This document shows positions 50,257 to 57,728 of a stretch of DNA of 64,000 bases, piece by piece (the first letter of the stretch is position 1; each line of letters opens with the position of its first letter). The stretch comes from Pseudorhodoferax sp. Leaf274 (GTDB lineage: Bacteria > Pseudomonadota > Gammaproteobacteria > Burkholderiales > Burkholderiaceae_C), in NCBI RefSeq assembly GCF_001422445.1, contig NZ_LMNA01000030.1:206410-270409 (forward strand). Reading direction: 5' to 3'. A model generated the notes under the pieces. That model saw only the letters and a program-made list of their open reading frames with translations. It searched no databases and had not been told where the DNA came from. A program made the translations under genes and the position numbers.

Positions 50257-50384
50257 CCTGCGCAGCGCGTGCTCCACGCCCCCTGATGACGCCTGCAGGC
50301 CTGCCGCCTGGGTGTGCCTTGCCGCGCGGGAGCTGCGCGGTGCTGGCCGAGAGGCCAAAGTTGAGGAGTGATCCAAATGGCTGA
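50253..50384 (+). other. 43-codon leader ORF bridging bchZ and pufB
   Basis: An ORF starting [16 protein letters not shown] overlaps the bchZ stop at its ATG and ends at TGA 50382-50384, eight bases inside pufB. It occupies the position of pufQ in alphaproteobacteria but shows no membrane helix or PufQ-like sequence. It has the geometry and composition of the other leader elements. Confidence 0.45.
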
Positions 50385-50526
50385 AGACAGGAGAGGCTCG
50401 TTGTCCGGGCTGACCGAAGGAGAGGCCAGGGAATTCCACGGCATCTTCATGGGCAGTTTCATGGGGTTCACGGCGATTGCCGTGGTGGCCCATGTGCTCG
50501 TGTGGATGTGGCGGCCCTGGCTCTGA
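50377..50526 (+). CDS. pufB: LH1 (B875) beta polypeptide PufB
   Basis: PufB is the beta chain of the core antenna that rings the reaction centre. The 49-residue product has a polar N-terminus with the conserved [16 protein letters not shown] (second His at 21), a single membrane helix, the bacteriochlorophyll-ligating histidine H39 in AVVAHVLVW and the terminal WRPWL. GAGGAG (50362-50367) precedes ATG 50377. No frame of the usual length was long enough to list it, but the sequence is unmistakable. Confidence 0.97.
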   Translation: MAEDRRGSLSGLTEGEAREFHGIFMGSFMGFTAIAVVAHVLVWMWRPWL

Positions 50527-50558
50527 GCTGAAGTAACCGACGCGCCAGGAGACATGCC

Positions 50559-50780
50559 ATGCATGACAACGCCGCCATTTCAACGGCAGCCCTTGTGCTG
50601 CGGAACAAGGGCTATGGAGTCCTGTTCCTGCTCAGCATCGTGTTCCTGCTGCTGGTAGCACTCGTCGGCCAGGTCCTGTTCTTGAACTGGCGCGACTGGT
50701 TTCCCGGCGCAGAGAGCGAGACATCGTTGTTCAAGAGTGTGCGGGCGGGGGTTTACACCTTCATGTCGCACCTCAATTAG
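50559..50780 (+). CDS. 73-residue PufB-like membrane protein lacking the bacteriochlorophyll histidine
   Basis: This gene sits between pufB (32 bp upstream) and pufA (11 bp downstream) with a good AGGAG ribosome site, so it must be part of the puf transcript. The product has one membrane helix (about residues 20-42). Its exit segment [15 protein letters not shown] (34-48) aligns without gaps to Puf[16 protein letters not shown] (35-49), with 7 of 15 residues identical. Q38 replaces the ligand histidine. A 25-residue C-terminal extension follows ([20 protein letters not shown]...), absent from LH beta chains. I know of no named family for it. It may be a diverged LH-beta paralogue acting as an RC-LH1 accessory subunit, comparable in role, not in sequence, to PufX or protein W; that role is inference. 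Confidence 0.75.
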   Translation: MHDNAAISTAALVLRNKGYGVLFLLSIVFLLLVALVGQVLFLNWRDWFPGAESETSLFKSVRAGVYTFMSHLN

Positions 50781-50791
50781 GAGAAACAAGC

Positions 50792-50992
50792 ATGTGGAAA
50801 ATCTGGTTGTTGTTCGATCCACGGCGCGCGCTGGTGGCCCTTGCGGCCTTCCTGTTCGTGCTGGCGCTGATCATCCATTTCATCTTGCTGAGCACCAACA
50901 AGTTCAACTGGCTCGACGGTCCCCGCACCGCCGTGGTCAGCCAGAACTCGGCCATGCCGGCAGCGGCGCCGGCCGCGGCACCGACGAAATAG
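50792..50992 (+). CDS. pufA: LH1 (B875) alpha polypeptide PufA
   Basis: PufA is the alpha chain of the core antenna. The 66-residue product begins [20 protein letters not shown], has ligand histidine H29 ([11 protein letters not shown]) and the conserved KFNWLDG after the helix. The C-terminal extension is Ala/Pro-rich ([14 protein letters not shown]). A GGAG ribosome site immediately follows the stop of the 73-residue gene. Confidence 0.97.
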   Translation: MWKIWLLFDPRRALVALAAFLFVLALIIHFILLSTNKFNWLDGPRTAVVSQNSAMPAAAPAAAPTK

Positions 50993-51007
50993 CGCCGATG
51001 GAGGCGG

Positions 51008-51022
51008 GCCGGCGCTGCCGGC
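51008..51022 (+). promoter_or_regulatory. Hairpin in the pufA-pufL intercistronic region
   Basis: GCCGGC (51008-51013), GCT loop, GCCGGC (51017-51022) forms a 6-bp all-GC stem. In Rhodobacter, hairpins at this place protect the pufBA segment from 3' decay and set the LH1 to reaction-centre ratio; the same role is inferred here. Confidence 0.5.
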
Positions 51023-51101
51023 GCGTCTTCCCGGCGCATCCCCACCCGGGCCCCACGTCAAGCGGGCGCCCTTCTCATTCTGGTCCCCGGAGGTGGCTGC
51101 C

Positions 51102-51926
51102 ATGGCCATGCTGAACTTCGAGCGCAAGTACCGCGTACGCGGAGGTACGCTGCTGGGAGGCGATCTGTTCGACTTCTGGGTCGGCCCCTTCTATGTCGGC
51201 TTCTTCGGCATCACCACCGCGTTCTTCTCGCTGGTGGGAACGCTGCTCATCGTCTGGGGCGCCTCGCAGGGGCCGACCTGGAACCTCTGGCAGATCAACA
51301 TCGCGCCGCCCGACCTCAGCTACGGCCTGAGCCTGGCGCCGCTCATGCAGGGCGGGCTGTGGCAGATCGTCACCTTCTGCGCGGTCGGCGCCTTCGTGAG
51401 CTGGGCGCTGCGCGAGGTGGAGATCTGCAAGAAGCTGGGCATCGGCTACCACGTGCCCGTGGCCTTCGGCTTCGCCATCCTGGCCTACGTCACGCTGGTG
51501 GTGGTCCGCCCGCTGCTGATGGGCGCCTGGGGGCACGGCTTCCCGTACGGGATCATGAGCCACCTGGACTGGGTGTCCAACACCGGCTACCAGTACCTGC
51601 ACTTCCACTACAACCCGGCGCACATGCTGGCGGTGAGCTTCTTCTTCGCCACCACCTTCGCGCTGTCGCTGCACGGGGCGCTGGTGCTGTCGGCCACCAA
51701 CCCGGGCAAGGGCGAGGTGGTCAAGACCGCCGAGCACGAGAACACCTTCTTCCGCGATGCCATCGGCTACTCCATCGGCACGCTGGGCATCCACCGCCTG
51801 GGCCTGTTCCTGGCGCTGTCGGCCTCCTTCTGGAGCGCCATCTGCATCGTCATCAGCGGGCCGTTCTGGACCAAGGGCTGGCCCGAATGGTGGGGCTGGT
51901 GGCTGCGGTTGCCGGTGTGGAATTGA
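51102..51926 (+). CDS. pufL: Photosynthetic reaction centre subunit L
   Basis: The L subunit carries half of the special pair, the accessory pigments and QA/QB environment of the type II reaction centre. The 274-residue product has five membrane helices and the ligands H154 (SHLDW) and H174 (NPAHM) for bacteriochlorophylls and H191 and H231 for the non-haem iron. ATG 51102 is preceded by GGAGG at proper spacing; ATG 51108 is two codons later and possible. Confidence 0.98.
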   Translation: MAMLNFERKYRVRGGTLLGGDLFDFWVGPFYVGFFGITTAFFSLVGTLLIVWGASQGPTWNLWQINIAPPDLSYGLSLAPLMQGGLWQIVTFCAVGAFVSWALREVEICKKLGIGYHVPVAFGFAILAYVTLVVVRPLLMGAWGHGFPYGIMSHLDWVSNTGYQYLHFHYNPAHMLAVSFFFATTFALSLHGALVLSATNPGKGEVVKTAEHENTFFRDAIGYSIGTLGIHRLGLFLALSASFWSAICIVISGPFWTKGWPEWWGWWLRLPVWN

Positions 51927-51938
51927 GAAGGATGCGCC

Positions 51939-52910
51939 ATGGCTGAATACCAGAACCTCTTCACCAGCGTGCAGGTCGCCGCGCCTTCTTACCCGGGCGT
52001 CTCGCTCGGCCGCAAGGACGGTGAGCGCGTCGGCAAGCCGACCCACATGCACCTGCTGGGCCGCCTGGGCGATGCGCAGATCGGGCCCATCTACCTGGGC
52101 TACCTGGGCCTGCTGTCGCTGCTGTGCGGCTTCATCGCCATCGAGATCATCGGGCTGAACATGCTGGCCTCGGTGAACTGGGACCCGATCCAGTTCGTGC
52201 GCCAGCTGCCCTGGCTGGCGCTGGAGCCGCCGCCGCCAGGCTACGGCCTGCACCTGCCGCCGCTCAACGAAGGCGGCTGGTGGCTGATGGCGGGGCTGTT
52301 CCTCACCAGCTCCATCCTGCTGTGGTGGGTGCGCATGTACCGCCGCGCCCGCAAGCTGGGCATGGGCACGCACGTGGCCTGGGCCTTCGCCGCGGCGATC
52401 TGGCTGTACCTGGTGCTGGGCTTCATCCGCCCGCTGCTGATGGGCAGCTGGGGCGAGGCGGTGCCCTTCGGCATCTTCCCGCACCTGGACTGGACGGCCG
52501 CGTTCTCGCTGCGCTATGGCAACCTGTTCTACAACCCCTTCCACATGCTCAGCATCGCGTTCCTGTACGGCAGCACGTTGCTGTTCGCGATGCACGGCGC
52601 CACCATCCTGGCGGTGAGCCGCTTCGGCGGCGAGCGCGAGATCGAGCAGATCACCGACCGCGGCACGGCCAGCGAGCGCGCCGCGCTGTTCTGGCGCTGG
52701 ACCATGGGCTTCAACGCCACGATGGAGTCCATCCACCGCTGGGCCTGGTGGTTCGCGGTGCTGTGCCCGCTGACGGGGGGCATCGGCATCCTGCTCACCG
52801 GCACGGTGGTGGACAACTGGTTCCTGTGGGCTGTCAAGCACGGCGTGGCGCCCCACTATGCGCCGGTGTTCGCACCGGTGGTCGACCCGCTGATCGGAGG
52901 TGTGCGATGA
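51939..52910 (+). CDS. pufM: Photosynthetic reaction centre subunit M
   Basis: The M subunit pairs with PufL. The 323-residue product has H182 (PHLDW) and H202 (NPFHM) as bacteriochlorophyll ligands, and H219, E234 and H266 as iron ligands, matching the Rhodobacter numbering. Its stop overlaps the pufC ATG (ATGA). Confidence 0.98.
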   Translation: MAEYQNLFTSVQVAAPSYPGVSLGRKDGERVGKPTHMHLLGRLGDAQIGPIYLGYLGLLSLLCGFIAIEIIGLNMLASVNWDPIQFVRQLPWLALEPPPPGYGLHLPPLNEGGWWLMAGLFLTSSILLWWVRMYRRARKLGMGTHVAWAFAAAIWLYLVLGFIRPLLMGSWGEAVPFGIFPHLDWTAAFSLRYGNLFYNPFHMLSIAFLYGSTLLFAMHGATILAVSRFGGEREIEQITDRGTASERAALFWRWTMGFNATMESIHRWAWWFAVLCPLTGGIGILLTGTVVDNWFLWAVKHGVAPHYAPVFAPVVDPLIGGVR

Positions 52911-54028
52911 ATCGCCGGCTGCCCCTGCGCCGCTGTGCGGCCGTGATCGCTGCCGCACTGGCGCTCGTCGCCTGCGAGAAGCCCCCGCCGGAAAGCGTGC
53001 AGCGCGGCCCGCGCGGCACGGGCATGGTGCAGGTCTACAACCCTGCCACGCTGGCCGCGCAGGCGCCGAACAACGTGGCGCCCGAGCCCTTGCCGCCCGC
53101 ATCGCCCGACGGTCCCAAGGCCGGGCAGGTCTACCAGAACGTCAAGGTGCTGGGCCACCTGAGCGTGGCCGAGTTCGCCCGCACCATGACGGCGATGACC
53201 AACTGGGTCGCGCCCGGGCAGGGCTGCGTGGCCTGCCACAACCCGACCAACTTCGCCGACGACTCGCTCTACACCAAGGTCGTGTCGCGCCGCATGCTGC
53301 TCATGACGCAGAAGATCAACGAGCAGTGGAAGCCGCACGTGGGCAACACCGGCGTGACCTGCTTCACCTGCCACCGCGGGCAGAACGTGCCGGCCGAGGT
53401 GTGGTTCCAGCCGCTGCAGGAGCCGCGGGCCAACACCTTCGCGGGCAACAAGGCCGGGCAGAACAAGCCGGTTGAGACGGTCGGGCTCAGCTCGCTGCCT
53501 TTCGACCCGCTCACGCCGTTCCTGCTGGAGGACCACAACATCCGCGTGGCCGGCACCACGGCACTGCCCGCAGGCAACAAGCAGTCGGTCAAGCAGACCG
53601 AGTGGACCTATGGGCTGATGATGCACATGAGCAAGTCGCTCGGCGTGAACTGCACCCAGTGCCACAACACGCGCAGCTTCTCCAGCTGGGACGGCGAGGC
53701 CTCGCCCCCGCGCCTGACGGCATACCACGGCATCCGCATGACGCGTGCGCTGAACAACGAGTTCCTGGTGCCGCTGACGAAGGACTTCCCGGTCAACCGC
53801 CTGGGGCCCGGCGGCGACGTCGCCAAGGTCAACTGCGCCACCTGCCACCAGGGCGCGCACAAGCCGCTCTATGGCACAGAGATGGCCAAGCACTATCCCG
53901 AGCTGTTGACGACCACCCCCGGCCCGGCCACCCCTGGCACGGCCACGACCGGGCAGGTGACGGCAGACGAGGTGCAGCTGCTCGCGCCGATGAGGCAGGG
54001 CACCGTCGCAGCAGCCGGCGCGAAGTGA
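52907..54028 (+). CDS. pufC: Tetraheme reaction-centre cytochrome c subunit PufC
   Basis: PufC is the membrane-anchored tetraheme cytochrome that re-reduces the special pair. The 373-residue precursor has a lipoprotein signal with lipobox LVAC (C23) and four haem-binding motifs: CVACH (107-111), CFTCH (152-156), CTQCH (249-253) and CATCH (310-314). Methionine ligands lie in MTAMTNW, MLLMTQK and MMHMSK helices. The C-terminus is Pro/Thr/Ala-rich. It ends the puf operon just before a strong hairpin. Confidence 0.97.
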   Translation: MNRRLPLRRCAAVIAAALALVACEKPPPESVQRGPRGTGMVQVYNPATLAAQAPNNVAPEPLPPASPDGPKAGQVYQNVKVLGHLSVAEFARTMTAMTNWVAPGQGCVACHNPTNFADDSLYTKVVSRRMLLMTQKINEQWKPHVGNTGVTCFTCHRGQNVPAEVWFQPLQEPRANTFAGNKAGQNKPVETVGLSSLPFDPLTPFLLEDHNIRVAGTTALPAGNKQSVKQTEWTYGLMMHMSKSLGVNCTQCHNTRSFSSWDGEASPPRLTAYHGIRMTRALNNEFLVPLTKDFPVNRLGPGGDVAKVNCATCHQGAHKPLYGTEMAKHYPELLTTTPGPATPGTATTGQVTADEVQLLAPMRQGTVAAAGAK

Positions 54029-54052
54029 GCCGGCAGCCTGCGGGCTGCCGGC
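54029..54052. terminator. Strong hairpin at the end of the puf operon
   Basis: GCCGGCAGCC (54029-54038), TGCG loop, GGCTGCCGGC (54043-54052) is a perfect 10-bp GC-rich stem immediately after the pufC stop and just before the convergent PEP-CTERM gene end. No U-tract follows, so it may act as mRNA 3'-end stabiliser or factor-assisted terminator for both directions. Confidence 0.75.
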
Positions 54053-54061
54053 CTGTCGAGA

Positions 54062-54697
54062 TCAGGCGCGCCGGCGGCGGGTCGCGCCGGCAAGGCCGGC
54101 GATCCCGGCCATCACCAGGGCCCAGGTGCCCGGCTCGGGAACCTCTGCGGCGGAACTGACGTTGAAGCCCGAGATGTCGAGCGTGGAGACGAGGTCGGTG
54201 GAATTCACGTCCAGGATGCCGAACGCCAGCGAGTGGTCGCCGGCCCCGAACGTGTGGCTGAACTGCCCATTGACGGCCGTGAGGGCCACGTCGGCCAGGG
54301 ATTCGAACAGGCTGCCGTCGATCACGACGAAGGCGCGGTCGATGTAATCCGCGTCGAACAGGGCGGTGCTCAGCGACCAGGCGAAGCTGATGGTGGTGCT
54401 GGCCAGCGCGCTGAAGCTCAGCTGCAGCCCGGATCCTTCGATGGTGTCTGCCGGCAACACGCCGCCCGCCAGCTTCAGCGCCGGCTCCAGCTCGTAGAAC
54501 AGCAGGGCGCTGGACGCACCCGAGGGTTGCTCGCCAGATTCGGCGGCGGCGGTCGTGATGCGGGCCGAGGTGCCCGAGGCCACGGTCACGTCGCCGGCCT
54601 GGGTCCACTGCGCCAGGTTGGCGGTGACGGGTGCCGCCGCTGCGTGGCCGGCCCACAGGCTGGCGGCCAGTGTGCCGAGGAGGAGATGCTTGATCAT
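54062..54697 (-). CDS. PEP-CTERM sorting domain protein
   Basis: The 211-residue product is a secreted protein with a signal peptide (MIKHLLLGTLAASLWAGHAAAA) and a C-terminal sorting signal: VPEPGTWALVMAGIAGLAG then an arginine-rich end (TRRRRA). Such proteins are processed by exosortase and linked to the cell surface or exopolysaccharide. The middle part is a beta-rich domain without recognised activity. An upstream ATG at 54721 overlaps the nuclease stop (ATGA) and would add eight residues; ATG 54697 gives the better signal peptide. It is probably co-transcribed with the nuclease. Confidence 0.85.
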   Translation of the reverse strand: MIKHLLLGTLAASLWAGHAAAAPVTANLAQWTQAGDVTVASGTSARITTAAAESGEQPSGASSALLFYELEPALKLAGGVLPADTIEGSGLQLSFSALASTTISFAWSLSTALFDADYIDRAFVVIDGSLFESLADVALTAVNGQFSHTFGAGDHSLAFGILDVNSTDLVSTLDISGFNVSSAAEVPEPGTWALVMAGIAGLAGATRRRRA

Positions 54698-54717
54698 GGT
54701 GGTGTTCCGGGTCGGGT

Positions 54718-57552
54718 TCATTGCACGCCGAGATCGCGGCTGGGCACGATGCTGGCGGGGTTCACGTTCTGCAGCGTGGCGAGCGTACGGGCCGCGACGG
54801 GGCCGGCGCTGCCATCGGTGTCGATCTGCAGCAGGGTGTCGGCGCCGGAGGCCACGAGCTTGACCACGCCGAAGCCGAAGGCGTCGCGGCCCGCGCCGAT
54901 CGACGCCAGCAGCGCGCCCAGGTCGATGCGGTCCTTGCCCGGCACGAAGTCGGTGATGACGTCGCCGAGGTCGCGCAGCGACTGGTACACGAACACGTTG
55001 CTGCCGCCACCGCCGGTGAGCTGGTCGGGGCCCGCGCCGCCGATGATCACGTCGTTGCCGGCCGTGCCGACGATCACGTCCCGGCCCGCCGTGCCCTGGA
55101 TGGTCTTCGCGTAGTTCAGGCCGATGACCACCGGATCGTGGTCCGAGGAGCGGTAGGGCGAGACCTGGTAGGGGTCGGCCGGGCAGCTGGCGCCGTTGCA
55201 GGCCTGCGGTGCCTTGAACTCCAGGTTGTAGTCCGCGAGCGCCGTCTCGTCGGCATTGATGTGCCAGATCGCAGCGCGGTTCACGCGGGCCGACAGGGTG
55301 CCGCTGGCAATCGCATGGTCGAGCCGGCCCGCCGCGCCGTCGAACACATACGAGTAGCCCGAGGCGTCGAAGCGGCCGATCTGGTCGACGAAGCCGCTGC
55401 CGGTCAGCTGGACGATCGGGTCTTCCTGGGCATAGGCATTGAAGTCGCCGATCAGCAGGGCATCGTTGCTGCCCGCCGCGGCCTGGCGCTGCGCCACGAA
55501 CATCCCGAGGCGCCGGGCCTGCTGCACGCGCTGCGCGTTCCAGCAGCCCTGGCCGTCGCCGGTGTCGGTGTTGCCGGCGGCGTCGGCATCGCCAGCGGCC
55601 GGGCAGCTGCTCTTGGACTTCAGGTGGTTGACGAACAGTGTGAAGCGCTCGCCGCCGGGCAGGCTGAAGGTCTGGGCCAGCGTCGGCCGGTTGTTGACGG
55701 GGTCGGCATCGCTGACCGCCGGACCGACCGCCGTCAGCCTGGCGGGCTTGTAGATCACCGCGACGCGGATGGCATCGGTGCCCGTGCCTTCGGCCGGCAC
55801 GGACGTGGTGCGGTAGGTGTTGGCGCCCATCCTGGCGTTGAGCGCATCCGCCAGGTTCTGCGCGGCGACGTTGCCGTTGTTCTGGATCTCCATGAGGCCC
55901 AGCGCGTCGGCATCGATCGCGGCCATGGCCTCGACGATCTTGGCGCGCTGGCGCTGGAACTCCTCGATGTTGCCCGCACCGCGGCAGTTGGACGCGCTGA
56001 CCGCGCTGCCCAGCGTGCAGCCCTGGCCGGTCTGGCCCGTGGCGGTCGCGCCGTTGGTGAACGTGGTGAAGTAGTTCAGCACGTTGAAGCTGGCCACCTT
56101 GATGGTGCCGCCCACGTCCTGCGGTGCGGCGGTGCGCGGGTTGGCGATGGCGAATGTGGGCGCAACCGTCGGATGGACCTTGTAGTCACCGAAGCCGGTG
56201 TTGCTGTTGGTCGCCAGGCCGTAGTCGATCACGCCGGTGATGGCACCCGTGAGGTCGCCTGCGCGCGGCAGGGCGTCGGCACCGAGGTAGGGCGTTGGGT
56301 TCGGGTTCTGCAGGCTGCTGCCGTCGTCCAGGATGATGCGGCGGCGCGCGTTCTCGTCGGCCAGCGCGTTGGCCTGCGGGCCCGGCCGGAAGCGGTTGGT
56401 CGGCGTCTCGATCCGGCCGCCGACGGCCAGCGTCAACTGGCCGTAGCGGCCCTGGAAGTAGTTCTGCTGTACGGTGAACGGGCCGGTCAGCGTGACCAGC
56501 ATGCCCTCGTAGCGTTCCAGGTCGCCGTCCACGCTCTCGGGCAGGTTCACGACGGTCGGCGCGATGGCGAAGCCGCTGTTCAGGAAGTTCACGGCGCCCA
56601 CGCCGCTCAGCTGGGTCACGGTGCGGGCCAGCGTGTCGGCGTTGCTGGCAGCGCCCGTGTTGAACTCGGCCACGTTGGCCGTCACCTCGACCAGGTTGCC
56701 GACAGCGGCCGCCGGGAAGGCGGCCTGGTTCGTGAACACGAAGATGCCGTCGGAGGTCAGCGGGTTGTTGTCGCCCGCCTGGTCCTGCATGAAGAAGCCG
56801 TTGTTCATCAGCTTGGTGACGACGCCGCGCGTGCGCACCAGCCGGCCGACCAGCGGGCTCTTGGCGCCGTTGCCCTGGATCTCGTAGATGGCCGCGGCGA
56901 GCGGCTGCGCCGGCCCGGTGTCGCCGCTGCACACGAGGGCGGCCGTGGCGCTGCTGCGCGGCGCCGGCGCGGCGATGGAGAAGTCGCTGCCGTTGTTGCC
57001 GGTGTCGGTGCAGCCGCCCGCGTTGCGCAGGGCCGCGGTGGTGTTGGAAAGGGATGGCGTGGGGCTGCCTTCGGTCGGTGTCGCGCTGCCGAAGCTCACG
57101 ATGTCCACCAGCGCGCCGCCGGCCGGCGCGGTGCCCGACAGCGCGTTCGCGTTGCTGACCAGCGCGACCTTGCCGTTGGTGCCCGACATCATGATCGTGC
57201 CGCTCACGTCGCCGGGCACTTCCACCGTGCCACCGCTGCCCGCGGCCTGGTTGATGAGCAGGTAACGGCCGGGCTGCAGCGCCGTGCCGGCCGGGATCGG
57301 CGTGACTTGCCACGAGCTGCCGGCTGCCGATGTGTATTGGACCGACCAGCCGCCGATGTCGGCGGGCGCGCTGCCGTTGTTGAACACCTCGATGAAGTCG
57401 TTCTTCAGCGTGGCACCGGAGTTGCCCCCGCCGCCGTAGACCTGGCTGATCACCACCGCAGCGCCGGCAGGCGCAGCCAGCGCCAGCAGGCCGAGCGGAA
57501 GTGCAATGGAGAGCGCAGCCGGCAGCCGGCGCAGGGGCGAAGTCTTGGGCAT
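54718..57552 (-). CDS. ExeM/NucH-type extracellular endonuclease with lamin-tail and calcium-binding repeats
   Basis: This large secreted nuclease probably degrades extracellular DNA. The 944-residue product has a signal peptide (PLGLLALAAPAGAAV), an N-terminal lamin-tail domain (VVISQVYGGGGNSG, DFIEVFNNGSAPADIGG), an OB-like central region (about 200-450), and an endonuclease/exonuclease/phosphatase domain (about 480-805). The latter has KVASFNVLNYF, GLMEIQNNG, NHLKSKSSC, LLIGDFNAYAQ and catalytic RSSDHDPVV. RTX-like glycine/aspartate repeats follow (GTAGNDVIIGGAGPDQLTGG, about 815-850). The start at 57552 is set by the signal peptide. Confidence 0.88.
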   Translation of the reverse strand: MPKTSPLRRLPAALSIALPLGLLALAAPAGAAVVISQVYGGGGNSGATLKNDFIEVFNNGSAPADIGGWSVQYTSAAGSSWQVTPIPAGTALQPGRYLLINQAAGSGGTVEVPGDVSGTIMMSGTNGKVALVSNANALSGTAPAGGALVDIVSFGSATPTEGSPTPSLSNTTAALRNAGGCTDTGNNGSDFSIAAPAPRSSATAALVCSGDTGPAQPLAAAIYEIQGNGAKSPLVGRLVRTRGVVTKLMNNGFFMQDQAGDNNPLTSDGIFVFTNQAAFPAAAVGNLVEVTANVAEFNTGAASNADTLARTVTQLSGVGAVNFLNSGFAIAPTVVNLPESVDGDLERYEGMLVTLTGPFTVQQNYFQGRYGQLTLAVGGRIETPTNRFRPGPQANALADENARRRIILDDGSSLQNPNPTPYLGADALPRAGDLTGAITGVIDYGLATNSNTGFGDYKVHPTVAPTFAIANPRTAAPQDVGGTIKVASFNVLNYFTTFTNGATATGQTGQGCTLGSAVSASNCRGAGNIEEFQRQRAKIVEAMAAIDADALGLMEIQNNGNVAAQNLADALNARMGANTYRTTSVPAEGTGTDAIRVAVIYKPARLTAVGPAVSDADPVNNRPTLAQTFSLPGGERFTLFVNHLKSKSSCPAAGDADAAGNTDTGDGQGCWNAQRVQQARRLGMFVAQRQAAAGSNDALLIGDFNAYAQEDPIVQLTGSGFVDQIGRFDASGYSYVFDGAAGRLDHAIASGTLSARVNRAAIWHINADETALADYNLEFKAPQACNGASCPADPYQVSPYRSSDHDPVVIGLNYAKTIQGTAGRDVIVGTAGNDVIIGGAGPDQLTGGGGSNVFVYQSLRDLGDVITDFVPGKDRIDLGALLASIGAGRDAFGFGVVKLVASGADTLLQIDTDGSAGPVAARTLATLQNVNPASIVPSRDLGVQ

Positions 57553-57728
57553 GTCGATGTTCCCGAGGGACCGGGTTGCAGGGTGGGGCCGTCGAAGGCC
57601 GATCCGCCCGCATGCTAGGAGCGGTGCATGAACACCGGATGACATCGGCGTGCTGCGCAAACCGGGAACCCCGGCGGCCCGCCCTGCCGGCGGAGCAGAT
57701 CCCGGGCGCCGTGCAGCGAGGACCCAGC

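Noticed and set aside
50559..50780. The 73-residue protein as PufQ or PufX
   Set aside because: It is downstream of pufB, not before it as pufQ is, nor after pufM as pufX is, and I see no sequence match to either; the only visible similarity is to the PufB C-terminal half.
54721..57618. Long plus-strand open frame opposite the nuclease gene
   Set aside because: Shadow frame; the minus strand encodes clear signal peptide, nuclease and repeat motifs.
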